A stretch of 64,000 nt of DNA from Streptomyces sp. NBC_00102 (GTDB taxonomy: Bacteria; Actinomycetota; Actinomycetes; Streptomycetales; Streptomycetaceae): contig NZ_JAPEMC010000002.1 in the NCBI RefSeq assembly GCF_026343115.1, positions 62,001 to 126,000 on the forward strand, read 5' to 3'. This document shows, piece after piece, positions 9,011 through 17,461 of this stretch. The notes beneath the pieces were generated by a model that worked only from the letters and a program-made list of their open reading frames with translations, was not told where the DNA came from and did not search any database. The translations under genes were made by a program, and so were the position numbers. Numbering within the stretch: the first letter of the stretch is position 1; each line of letters opens with the position of its first letter.

Positions 9011-12000
9011 TTGCGAATACCGAGGCCGTTCAGACCGGGTGCACTGCGCATACCCGTACGGCTGGCCGTCGTCGTCTCCTCCGCGATGGCGGTGGTGGGT
9101 GCGGGTCTGCCCCTCGCCGCAGCTGCGGGAGCGGAGCCGGCCGCCACGTCGACACCGCGGAGCAAGCCCTCCGTCGCGCAGATGTGCGACGCGCCCCAGC
9201 CCGGCAGGGTCGGCTGCTTCGCGATGAGACGCACCGACCTCGGCGTCGGACGAGGCGATGTGGCGGCCACCGCGACGCCCGGTGGCTATGGCCCCGCGGA
9301 TCTGTGGAGTGCGTACAACCTGCCGGGCGACGGGGGCGAGGGCCGGACCGTGGCCATCGTGGTCGCCTACGACGACCCGGCGGCCGAATCCGACCTGGCC
9401 GTCTACCGTGCCCAGTACGGTCTGCCCGAATGCACCACCGCCCATGGCTGCTTCCGCAAGATCGACCAGCGGGGCGGCTCGGACTATCCGCCCCCTGACT
9501 CGGGTTGGGCCGGTGAGGCGTCGCTCGACATGGACATGGTCTCCGCGGCCGCGCCCGGTGCCCACATCCTGCTGGTCGAAGCCGACAGCGACCGTGTCGA
9601 GGACATCTTCGCCGCGGTCGACCAGGCCGTCGCCCAAGGAGCCCAGTACGTCTCCAACTCCTACGGGAGCGCGTACGACCCCACGCCCGGCAGCGGCGAG
9701 GACCCCGCCGAGACCACCGACTTCGACGCCCACTACAACCACCCCGGCGTCGCGATGGTCGCGGCCTCGGGAGACCTCGGCTACGGCGTCGCGTACCCGG
9801 CGGCCTCGCAGTACGTGACCGCCGTCGGCGGTACCGCGCTCAAGAGGGACACCGGCGCCGCCCGCGGCTGGTCCGAGTCGGTGTGGCACAACGGCTACGG
9901 CGGCACCGGTTCGGGCTGCTCGGCCTACGAACCCAAGCCCGCCTTCCAGAGCGACACCGGATGTGACACGCGGTCCGTGACGGACGTCTCCGCGGTCGCC
10001 GACCCGCTCACCGGTGTGGCGGTCTACCAGACCTACGGCAGCGACGGCTGGGGGGTGATGGGCGGCACCAGCGCCTCGTCCCCGATCATCGCCGGCGTCT
10101 ACGCGGCCGCCGACGCACCCGCCGCCGACGACTACCCCAACGCCTACCCGTACCTCACACCCTCCGGCCTCAACGACGTGACCAGCGGCGCGAACGGCAA
10201 CTGCGCCACCAGCTACCTCTGCACCGCAGGGACCGGCTACGACGGTCCGACCGGGCTCGGAACCCCCGACGGCCTGACGTCCTTCCGCAGTTACCCGCAC
10301 GGCACGGTGAGTGGCACGGTCACCGACACCTCCGGGGCTCCGCTGCCCAGGGCCGTGATCACGGCAGGCGACCTCCGGGCCGTCACGGACGCCGACGGCC
10401 ACTACTCCCTCGCGCTGCCGTCCGGCAGCTACGACCTGACCGCCGCCGCCTACGGTTACGCGGGCAGAACGACCGCGGCGGTGGTCGTCACCGACGGCGG
10501 CTCGGTCACGGAGAACTTCGCGCTGGCGCCGGTGCCCCGTCAGACCGTGACCGGCAAGGTCACCGACAGCGGCCACGGCTGGCCGTTGTACGCGACGGTC
10601 ACCGTCGACGGCATGCCCGGCGCGCCGGTCTCCACCGACCCCTACACCGGCACCTACCAGCTCCGGATTCCCGAGGACCGGGCCTACACCCTGAAGGTCG
10701 CCGCCCGGTACCCCGGCTACCGGACAGTGACCGAGGACGTGACTGTCACAACCTCGCCCCGCACCGTGAACTTCGCCGTCCCGGTGGATGTGGAAGCGGC
10801 CACCGCCGCGGGTTACGAGCTCCGGTTCACCGGTCCCACCGAGCCGTTCGACTCCACCACCGCCGCGCGTATGCACTGGAACGTCGTCGAAGCCGCCGGC
10901 TCCGTGGGCGGCTGGGAGTTCGCGGACCCCGGAAACCGCGGCAATCACACCGGTGGCGACGGAGCCTTCGCCGTGGTCGACAGCGACGCGGCCGGCTGGG
11001 GCAACCACCAGGACAGCTCGATGCTCAGCCCGGTCCACGACTTCAGCGGCTACACCAGACCCCAGATCTCGTTCGACACCGACTACCGCGGGTACTCCGG
11101 GCAGACCGCCGCCGTGGACGTCACCACCGACGGCGGCGACACCTGGACCACCCTGTGGACGCGGACCGTCAACTGGACCGGTCACGTGGAGATCCCGCTC
11201 ACCGACTACGCCGGCGCCTCCTCGGTGCGGGTGAGGTTCCACTTCACCGGCAGCTGGGGATACTGGTGGGCCCTCGACAACGTCTTCGTCGGCGACCGGG
11301 CCTATGCCCCGGTGGCCGGCGGCCTGCTGGCGGGTACCGTCACCGACGCCAACACCGGTGACGGAGTCGTCGGAGCCACCGTCACCGACGCCCCAGCGCG
11401 GTCCGCCACGACCGTCGCCACCCCGGACGACCCGGACCTCGGCGACGGCTTCTACTGGCTGTTCTCCGACACCGTAGGCAACCACTCCCTCACGGCGGCC
11501 AAGAGCAGATACGCCTCCGCCACCAGGACCGTGCGGTCGGCGCCGGACCGCACCACCGAGGCCGGCCTCGCTCTCGACGCCGGACGGCTCACCATCACCC
11601 CGGCAGCCGTCGACGAATCGCTGGACTGGGGCGGCACCGGCACCCGGAAGCTGACCGTGAAGAACACCGGCGGGGCACCCGCCACCCTCTCCCTCCACGA
11701 GTATCCGGGCACCTCGCGTACAGGGGCCGCCCCGAGCGCTCAGGGCGCTCCGCTCCAGGTGGTGCCGGGTGACTACGCACCGTTGCGGGAGCAGCTCGAC
11801 AAGTCCGGTACCGGGAGCACGCGTTCGGCGGTGGCACCCGCGGTCGGTGGCGATGCCTGGAAGCCGGTGGCCGACCTGCCCACGGCAGTCTCGGACAACG
11901 CGGTCGCCGTGGACGGCGGAAAGCTCTACTCCGCCTACGGCTACACCGGCAGCGACTACACCTCCGATCTGTACGCCTACGACGCCGACTCTGGCGCCTG

Positions 12001-13186
12001 GTCGCAACGGGCCTCGGCGGCCGAGGCCCGTTCAAAGGCCGCCATGGGCAGCATCGACGGCAAGCTCTACGCCGTCGGCGGCTGGCGCACCGACGGCTCG
12101 GTCGACGCCCGGCTGGAGATCTACGACCCGTCGTCCGACAGCTGGACCACCGGCGCCTCCTCGCCCAAGCCCTCCGCGGCCTCGGGCAACGCGGTCCTGG
12201 ACGGCGAGCTGTACGTCATCGGCGGCTGCTCCGAGACGGGGTGCGGCACCACCGACGTGGACGCCTACGACCCGTCCACCGACAGTTGGTCGGAGAGGGC
12301 TCCGTACCCCGAGCCCGTCTCCTGGAGCGCGTGCGGCTCGATCGCGGGCCTGCTCTACTGCGCCGGCGGTACGGCTGACACACCCACGAAGCACGCCTAC
12401 GCCTACGACCCCTCGTCCAACAGCTGGTCGCCGATCGCCGATCTGCCGACCACCCTCTGGGGTTCGGCCCACACCGCCGCGAACGGACAACTGCTCACCG
12501 TCGGCGGCAGGGTGCCCGACGGCATCACCAACCAGAGTTTCGCCTACGACCCGCAAGCCAACACCTGGAGCGTGCTGCCGAACGTCTCCGCCGCGGTCTA
12601 CCGCGGCGGCGGAGCCCCCGGCTTCTACAGCGTGGGCGGCGTGCGCACCAGCCTTCTCGGGGCCCAGCCGGTCGCCACGGCCGAGGTGCTGCCCGGGTAC
12701 GACCAGGTCGTCGAGGATGTGACCTGGCTCGACGTCGACAGGAGTCGGGTGACTCTCGCGCCCGGCGCCAGTGCCGTCGTGGCCGTCTCCCTGGATTCCA
12801 CGGTCGACGAGATCACCCGGCCGGGCGTGTACACCGCGAATCTGGGCGTGGGCAGCGACACGCCGTACCGGGTCTCCGCGATCCCGGTGACCATGCACGT
12901 CGACCCGCCGAAGAACTGGGGCGCGTACACCGGCACGATCCTCGGCTCCGACGGCACGGGCGGCACCGTACCGCTCGCCGGGGCCACCGTCCGGATCGAC
13001 GGCCGGGCGTCGAGCCACACCCTGACGGCCGCGGCGGACGGCACCTTCGCCCTGTGGACGGATGCCCGAGGCGCCCCGCTCACCGTGACCGTGTCCAGGG
13101 ACGGCTACCAATCGGCCGTCGCCGAGGTGAAGCTCCAGAAGGGAAGGACGACCACCGGCAACTTCACCCTGCGGAAAGCCCCGTGA
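9011..13186 (+). CDS. Secreted multidomain S53 (sedolisin-like) peptidase with kelch and beta-sandwich modules
   Basis: A 1391-residue exported protein. I start it at TTG 9011 because AGGAGT lies 6 bases upstream and a clean signal peptide follows (basic LRIPRPFRPG.., hydrophobic VVSSAMAVVGAGLPLAAAA, then AGAEPA). The S53 domain (about 75-430) has the sedolisin catalytic set: Glu169 and Asp173 (GEASLD), oxyanion Asp255 (ASGD) and Ser354 (GGTSASS). GTGYDGPTGLGTP fits the calcium site. Then come two carboxypeptidase-regulatory-like domains (about 433-600), a MAM/immune-inhibitor-like beta-sandwich with SWGYWWALDNVFVG, a third regulatory-like domain, about five kelch repeats (about 950-1215; YDPSSDSW motifs) and a final regulatory-like domain. 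Substrate unknown; acidic-pH peptidase activity is inferred from the family. Confidence 0.88.
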   Translation: MRIPRPFRPGALRIPVRLAVVVSSAMAVVGAGLPLAAAAGAEPAATSTPRSKPSVAQMCDAPQPGRVGCFAMRRTDLGVGRGDVAATATPGGYGPADLWSAYNLPGDGGEGRTVAIVVAYDDPAAESDLAVYRAQYGLPECTTAHGCFRKIDQRGGSDYPPPDSGWAGEASLDMDMVSAAAPGAHILLVEADSDRVEDIFAAVDQAVAQGAQYVSNSYGSAYDPTPGSGEDPAETTDFDAHYNHPGVAMVAASGDLGYGVAYPAASQYVTAVGGTALKRDTGAARGWSESVWHNGYGGTGSGCSAYEPKPAFQSDTGCDTRSVTDVSAVADPLTGVAVYQTYGSDGWGVMGGTSASSPIIAGVYAAADAPAADDYPNAYPYLTPSGLNDVTSGANGNCATSYLCTAGTGYDGPTGLGTPDGLTSFRSYPHGTVSGTVTDTSGAPLPRAVITAGDLRAVTDADGHYSLALPSGSYDLTAAAYGYAGRTTAAVVVTDGGSVTENFALAPVPRQTVTGKVTDSGHGWPLYATVTVDGMPGAPVSTDPYTGTYQLRIPEDRAYTLKVAARYPGYRTVTEDVTVTTSPRTVNFAVPVDVEAATAAGYELRFTGPTEPFDSTTAARMHWNVVEAAGSVGGWEFADPGNRGNHTGGDGAFAVVDSDAAGWGNHQDSSMLSPVHDFSGYTRPQISFDTDYRGYSGQTAAVDVTTDGGDTWTTLWTRTVNWTGHVEIPLTDYAGASSVRVRFHFTGSWGYWWALDNVFVGDRAYAPVAGGLLAGTVTDANTGDGVVGATVTDAPARSATTVATPDDPDLGDGFYWLFSDTVGNHSLTAAKSRYASATRTVRSAPDRTTEAGLALDAGRLTITPAAVDESLDWGGTGTRKLTVKNTGGAPATLSLHEYPGTSRTGAAPSAQGAPLQVVPGDYAPLREQLDKSGTGSTRSAVAPAVGGDAWKPVADLPTAVSDNAVAVDGGKLYSAYGYTGSDYTSDLYAYDADSGAWSQRASAAEARSKAAMGSIDGKLYAVGGWRTDGSVDARLEIYDPSSDSWTTGASSPKPSAASGNAVLDGELYVIGGCSETGCGTTDVDAYDPSTDSWSERAPYPEPVSWSACGSIAGLLYCAGGTADTPTKHAYAYDPSSNSWSPIADLPTTLWGSAHTAANGQLLTVGGRVPDGITNQSFAYDPQANTWSVLPNVSAAVYRGGGAPGFYSVGGVRTSLLGAQPVATAEVLPGYDQVVEDVTWLDVDRSRVTLAPGASAVVAVSLDSTVDEITRPGVYTANLGVGSDTPYRVSAIPVTMHVDPPKNWGAYTGTILGSDGTGGTVPLAGATVRIDGRASSHTLTAAADGTFALWTDARGAPLTVTVSRDGYQSAVAEVKLQKGRTTTGNFTLRKAP

Positions 13187-13240
13187 CGCCGGCCCGCGGC
13201 AGCCGGCGAGGGGTGTTCCGGTTACCACGGCGGCCGGGGT

Positions 13241-13316
13241 GTGCCGTCGAATGCCGTCGAAGGCAGCCGAAGCGCCGTCGAAGCGCCGTCGAAGTGCCGT
13301 CGAAGTGCCGTCGTTC
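13241..13316. repeat. Short tandem repeat of GCCGTCGAA(G/T) units
   Basis: About seven copies of a 10-11 bp unit (GCCGTCGAAGT or GCCGTCGAAGC, one degraded) sit head to tail in the convergent intergenic region behind the sedolisin gene. Units differ by one or two bases and the period drifts between 10 and 11, so this is a non-coding minisatellite and not a CRISPR-like array. Confidence 0.8.
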
Positions 13317-13393
13317 GGCCGGAGGGCGGGCCGGTCGGCTTCTCGTCACGATGCCGGCGCGGAGCCGAGGACGCCCCGAACCGGGGCACGACG

Positions 13394-13434
13394 AGCGCCG
13401 GTTCCCACATGACGCGGGAACCGGCGCTGCTTTT
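13394..13434 (+). terminator. Strong intrinsic terminator between convergent genes
   Basis: A perfect 13-bp stem (AGCGCCGGTTCCC at 13394-13406, GGGAACCGGCGCT at 13416-13428) with a 9-base loop is followed on the + strand by GCTTTT. It would terminate the sedolisin transcript and lies immediately before the LPMO stop codon. A smaller hairpin (GCCCCG-AAC-CGGGGC, 13373-13387) precedes it. Confidence 0.85.
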
Positions 13435-13444
13435 GACACACGCC

Positions 13445-14575
13445 CTACGGGTTGACGCAGCCGACCGAGCCGATCGGGAAGTTGTTGCCGGTCGACGTCG
13501 CCGTGAAGCCGAAGGTGACGCTGCCGTCCGGCGGGATGGTCCGGTTGTAGTCGACGTTCTTGACCGTCAGAGTGCCGTCGGACCCGGTGGTCAGCGCACC
13601 GTTCCACACCTGGCTCACCTTGGTGCCCGTGCCGGGCGTCCACTTCACGGCCCAGCCGTCACGCGCCGTCGTGTCGTGGTTCATGACCTCGACGGAGCCC
13701 TGGAAACCGCCGCTCCAGGAGTTCGTCACGCTGTAGACGGCCATGCAGCCGGTGTGCGGGTCGGTGGGTGTCGGCGTGGACGTCGGGGTGGGCGTCGGAG
13801 TCGGGGTGGGTGTCGGGGTGGGCGTCGGAGTCGGGGTGGGAGTCGGCGTGCTGCCCGCGCCGCGGATGCCGGTCACCTCGCCCTTGCCGCCGTCGAAGAC
13901 GAGGTCGGAGCAGGAGAAGAAGTTCTCCTGGCTGTCGGAACGCACCCACTGGATGAACATGATCGCGTCGCCGGAGCGGCCCGACGGCAGGGTCGTGTTC
14001 CAGTAGTAGTGGCCGCCGTCGGTGCCCGGTGATCCGACCGCCGGCGGGTTGCTGACGGTCTGGATCAGCTCCAGGTCGTCCCAGCCCAGTTCGGTGCTGG
14101 GCGAGTAGCCGGCCTTGGACACGTACACCCGGAACTCGCCGGGGTGCGCTGCCCAGTTGCTGTGATCGACCTCGATCGTGGCGCCGGACGTCAGGTGCGT
14201 GCGCGGCCAGTCGGAGCGGGCGGCGTTGTAGCCGGTGAAGTTGTACGGCGACCGGTTGCCGGCGCTGCACAGCGTTCCGTCCGGGACGTAACCCGCCCCT
14301 CGGCCACCGGCGTTGGAGTCGAGCACGGCGAACCAGTTGTACAGGGAGTTCGCGCCGCTCTCGTCGAGCGCGGCCTTGCACGCCGGGTTGGTCGGGTCCA
14401 GGGAGCCGGTGCTGGTCTTGGCGTCCAGCCAGCAGAGGTAGGTGCGCGACCCCGGTGACATCGCCACGCCGTGGGCCTGCGCGCTGCCTTGGCCCAGCAG
14501 GGTCAGGGCGATCCCGCCGAGCAGCGTCGCGAGCGCCGCCGCCAGAGCGACTAATCGATTCTTGCGTTGAGCCAT
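13445..14575 (-). CDS. Cellulose-active lytic polysaccharide monooxygenase, AA10 with C-terminal CBM2
   Basis: A 376-residue secreted copper enzyme. The signal peptide (1-34) ends at QAHG, so mature His35 is N-terminal and forms the histidine brace with His144 (WAAHPG). Phe219 in ENFFSCSD matches the axial Phe of C1-oxidising cellulose-active AA10 enzymes such as CelS2. The AA10 domain (35-240) is followed by a Pro-Thr repeat linker (about 243-275) and a CBM2 cellulose-binding domain (about 280-376; FQGSVEVMNHDTTARDGWAVKW). The start ATG at 14573-14575 is preceded by GGAGA. It is divergent from the GH5 cellulase; two perfect CebR operators lie between them, so induction by cello-oligosaccharides is expected. 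The enzyme would oxidatively cut crystalline cellulose outside the cell. Confidence 0.93.
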   Translation of the reverse strand: MAQRKNRLVALAAALATLLGGIALTLLGQGSAQAHGVAMSPGSRTYLCWLDAKTSTGSLDPTNPACKAALDESGANSLYNWFAVLDSNAGGRGAGYVPDGTLCSAGNRSPYNFTGYNAARSDWPRTHLTSGATIEVDHSNWAAHPGEFRVYVSKAGYSPSTELGWDDLELIQTVSNPPAVGSPGTDGGHYYWNTTLPSGRSGDAIMFIQWVRSDSQENFFSCSDLVFDGGKGEVTGIRGAGSTPTPTPTPTPTPTPTPTPTPTPTSTPTPTDPHTGCMAVYSVTNSWSGGFQGSVEVMNHDTTARDGWAVKWTPGTGTKVSQVWNGALTTGSDGTLTVKNVDYNRTIPPDGSVTFGFTATSTGNNFPIGSVGCVNP

Positions 14576-14796
14576 GGAAGTCTCCAGTGCCTGTGTGGGG
14601 GTTGTGCTCGGGTGGGGTCTGTCTCCTGTGCTCGTCACGGGGCGGCTTTCCGGGGCGGGAGGCTGCGGGACCGTGCGCGTGCGCACGGCGGCGACAGCGT
14701 CGGGTGCACGCGGCGACCGGGCCGTGGAACAGCCGCGCGCGAGGGGTGGCTGGACGGGGGCGATCAGTGCGTCGGGAGCGTCCCTGCCGCCCGATT

Positions 14797-14810
14797 TGGG
14801 AGCGCTCCCA
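14797..14810. promoter_or_regulatory. CebR operator, LPMO-proximal
   Basis: A perfect 14-bp palindrome, TGGGAGCGCTCCCA, identical to the established operator of the Streptomyces cello-oligosaccharide-responsive LacI-family repressor CebR. It lies about 220 bp upstream of the LPMO start codon. Confidence 0.95.
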
Positions 14811-14974
14811 TAGAAGGTTCACGAGAACTGCAGGAGCGCGCCATGCCCCTGACAATCCATCGGACGGGAATGCGCGAGGGGCGGGGCGGATCGGCTGGTC
14901 CGAAACTTTTCGCGCGCTTCGGCGGCGGCAAATCGTGTCCAAGAGCTTGACGGTGTGTCGTGCGATCCCGAGAT

Positions 14975-14988
14975 TGGGAGCGCTCCCA
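14975..14988. promoter_or_regulatory. CebR operator, cellulase-proximal
   Basis: A second perfect TGGGAGCGCTCCCA palindrome, 178 bp from the first and about 230 bp upstream of the cellulase start. One operator per divergent promoter is the simplest reading. Confidence 0.95.
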
Positions 14989-15217
14989 CATCTTCCTTTC
15001 CGGTACGCGACCACGCGCGTCTCCCGTAGCGGCGCACCCCGAAGATCTCGGGACCGGCACGATCGGCCCGCAGGGCGCCGTCACGGCGACGAGCGGTCGG
15101 CTCGCTCGGTCCCGCGCCAGGATCGGTTCCGCCGACCGGGCGGAATGGACCGCTTTCGGGACAGCGAGCTGCGGGAGCGTCCCATCGCGTACCCCCCTGC
15201 GCACGAGGAGAAATGCT

Positions 15218-16617
15218 GTGAAACGCCTTCTGGCTCTACTGGCGACCTGCGCGACGGTCCTGGGCCTCACGGCCCTGTTCAGCCCTCAGGCGGTGGCTGC
15301 CGCCGGATGCAAGGTCGACTACACGTTCGCCAGTCAGTGGCAGGGCGGCTTCCAGGCCGGAGTGAAGATCACCAACCTGGGCGGGCCGGTGTCCGCGTGG
15401 ACGCTTGCGTTCACCATGCCGGACGCGGGGCAGAAGCTCGTCCAGGGCTGGAACGCCACCTGGACACAGTCCGGTTCCACGGTCACCGCCGCCGGCCTCG
15501 ACTGGAACCGCGCGCTGGCCACCGGCGCGTCGGTCGACGTGGGATTCACCGGCTCCTTCACGGGTGCCAACCCGAAGCCCGCGGCGTTCGCACTCAACGG
15601 CGTCGCCTGCACGGGCTCGATCGGCGGTGACCCGACGCCCGATCCGACGCCCGATCCGACGACGCCCGGCCCGACCACCGGCACCCCCCTGGGCATCAAC
15701 GGGCAGGTGCACGTCTGCGGCGTGAACCTGTGCAACCAGTACACCGCCCCATCCAGCTTCGGGGGATGAGCACCCACGGCATTCAGTGGTTCAGCGGGTG
15801 CTACAACGACGCGTCCATGGACGCCCTGGCGCAGGACTGGAAGGCGGACCTGCTGCGCGTCGCCATGTACGTGCAGGAAGAGGGCTACGAGACCGACCCG
15901 GCGGGCTTCACCAGCCGGGTGAACAGCCTTGTCGACATGGCCGAAGCCCGTGGCCTGTACGCGATGATCGATTTCCACACCCTGACGCCGGGCGACCCGA
16001 ACTACAACCTCGCACGCGCGAAGACGTTCTTCGCGTCCGTCGCGGCCCGCAACGCGGACAAGAAGAACGTGATCTACGAGATCGCCAACGAGCCCAACGG
16101 CGTGAGCTGGGCTGCCATCAAGAGCTACGCCGAACAGGTCATCCCGGTGATCCGGGCCGCCGACCCGGACGCGGTCGTCGTCGTCGGTACCCGCGGTTGG
16201 TCCTCGCTGGGCGTCTCCGACGGCTCCAGCGAGAGCGAGGTCGTCAACAGCCCTGTCAATGCGGCCAACATCATGTACGCGTTCCACTTCTACGCCGCGA
16301 GCCACAAGGACAACTACCGTGCCGCGCTGAGCCGGGCGGCCGCCCGACTTCCGATGTTCGTGACGGAGTTCGGAACCGTGAGCGCCACCGGTGGCGGTGC
16401 GCTGGACCGGACGAGCACCACGGCCTGGCTCGACCTGCTCGATCAGCTGAAGATCGGCTACGCGAACTGGACCTACAGCGACGCCCCCGAAAGCAGTGCG
16501 GCGTTCCAGCCCGGCACCTGTGACGGCACCGACTACAGCAGCAGCGGCGTGCTGACCGAGTCGGGCACGCTGCTCAAGAGCCGGATCAGCACCTCCGACA
16601 ACTTCCCCACCAGCTGA
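15218..16617 (+). pseudogene. Frameshifted GH5 cellulase with N-terminal CBM2
   Basis: GTG 15218 follows GAGGAG by 7 bases and starts a signal peptide (VKRLLALLATCATVLGLTAL). A CBM2 (about residues 30-130) and a Pro-Thr linker follow, up to HVCGVNLCNQYTA. The frame then ends at TGA 15767-15769. A GH5 catalytic domain continues in the frame one base back from about 15745 (RPIQLRGMSTHGIQWF) to TGA 16615-16617. It carries the acid/base Glu in YEIANEPNG and the nucleophile Glu in FVTEFGTV. One missing base near 15743-15745 explains everything; restoring it gives an uninterrupted endo-beta-1,4-glucanase of about 466 residues. As written, only the CBM2 part would be made. This is a real recent inactivation or a single-base sequence error; the domain otherwise looks intact. 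Confidence 0.85.
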
Positions 16618-16817
16618 TCCACCGGCTGATCCACGGCTGATCCATCCGCTGTACCTGCCTGTCGGCCCGTGACTGGGCTCCGGCCGCGCCGAAGCCCCGT
16701 CATGCCGCCAGGCCTTCCACGCCGCGTCGGACGTGCGGCGTCGCAACCCACCGACCGCCCCCTGGCCTCCCGGACGAACACCCCCCCGTCCGGGATCACA
16801 CGAGAGTGAGGAAACCC

Positions 16818-17249
16818 ATGGGTCTGCTCGACAAGAACCGTGACGGTGTACTCGGACTGTTCCGCGTCGTCGTCGGGTTGCTGTTCGCCTGCCACGGAGC
16901 GGCGGCTCTGTTCGGCGTGTTCGGCGGCCCCCACGGCCCGTCCCCGCGCCTGTGGGAGTGGCCCGGCTGGTGGGCCGCACTCATCCAGTTGGCCGGAGGC
17001 GTCCTGGTGCTCGTGGGCTACGGCACCCGGGCGTCGGCGGTGCTCTGCTCCGGCTCCATGGCGTACGCCTACTTCGGCACGCACCAGGCGACCGGGCTTC
17101 TGCCCATCGAGAACGGCGGTGAGGCGGCCGCGATGTTCTGCTGGGCGTTCCTCCTCATCACGGCTTTAGGGACCGGCCGTTGGGCCCTGGACCAGGTCCT
17201 CGCACGGAGCGACGACGCACGGACGGAGGTCCCGCTCGCACGGCACTGA
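16818..17249 (+). CDS. DoxX-family membrane protein
   Basis: A 143-residue protein with four predicted transmembrane helices and the DoxX-like pattern: VLGLFRVVVGLLFACHGAAALFG at the N-terminus, then WWAALIQLAGGVLVLVGYGTR, a short third helix and CWAFLLITALG. DoxX-type proteins are small membrane proteins, sometimes linked to redox or thiol stress; the exact role is unknown. The ATG at 16818 is preferred over GTG 16806 because GAGGAA sits 3-4 bases before it. It stands alone between the cellulase and gamma-glutamyltransferase genes. Confidence 0.8.
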   Translation: MGLLDKNRDGVLGLFRVVVGLLFACHGAAALFGVFGGPHGPSPRLWEWPGWWAALIQLAGGVLVLVGYGTRASAVLCSGSMAYAYFGTHQATGLLPIENGGEAAAMFCWAFLLITALGTGRWALDQVLARSDDARTEVPLARH

Positions 17250-17461
17250 GCCGCCGGCCGGCGTCCCGTCGGGCCGGCTCCTCCCGCAGCGCCGGTCAGC
17301 CGCGCAGACATGGCAAGAAGCCCGGGAACAAGGCCCGTCGCGTACGTCCTCAGGCATGGCCGGAAACAGCGGCGGGCATCCGGGTGCCCGTTCGAGGCGG
17401 TCCTGACGATCCGGCCGGGCCGGGGTTAGTCTGCGCGGACGATCGTCAACTGGAGGTACGC

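Larger units (their letters stand above)
14576..15217. promoter_or_regulatory. Divergent LPMO/cellulase control region
   Basis: This 642-bp region separates the divergent LPMO and GH5 genes. It contains two perfect CebR palindromes (14797-14810, 14975-14988) and two identical copies of the shortened variant CGGGAGCGTCCC (14773-14784, 15172-15183). No gene is credible inside it. Confidence 0.8.

Noticed and set aside
8636..12007. A 1123-residue open frame on the - strand opposite the sedolisin gene
   Set aside because: Val/Gly/Arg-rich with no recognisable domain. The + strand encodes a complete S53 active site and kelch repeats.
13241..13316. Possible CRISPR array
   Set aside because: Units are 10-11 bp and contiguous with no spacers; it is a small minisatellite.
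13776..13850. Tandem GT-rich repeat inside the LPMO gene as a regulatory element
   Set aside because: It is explained by the Pro-Thr linker between the AA10 and CBM2 domains.
15743..15769. Programmed ribosomal frameshift in the cellulase
   Set aside because: No slippery heptamer, pseudoknot or selective reason is visible. A single missing base is simpler.
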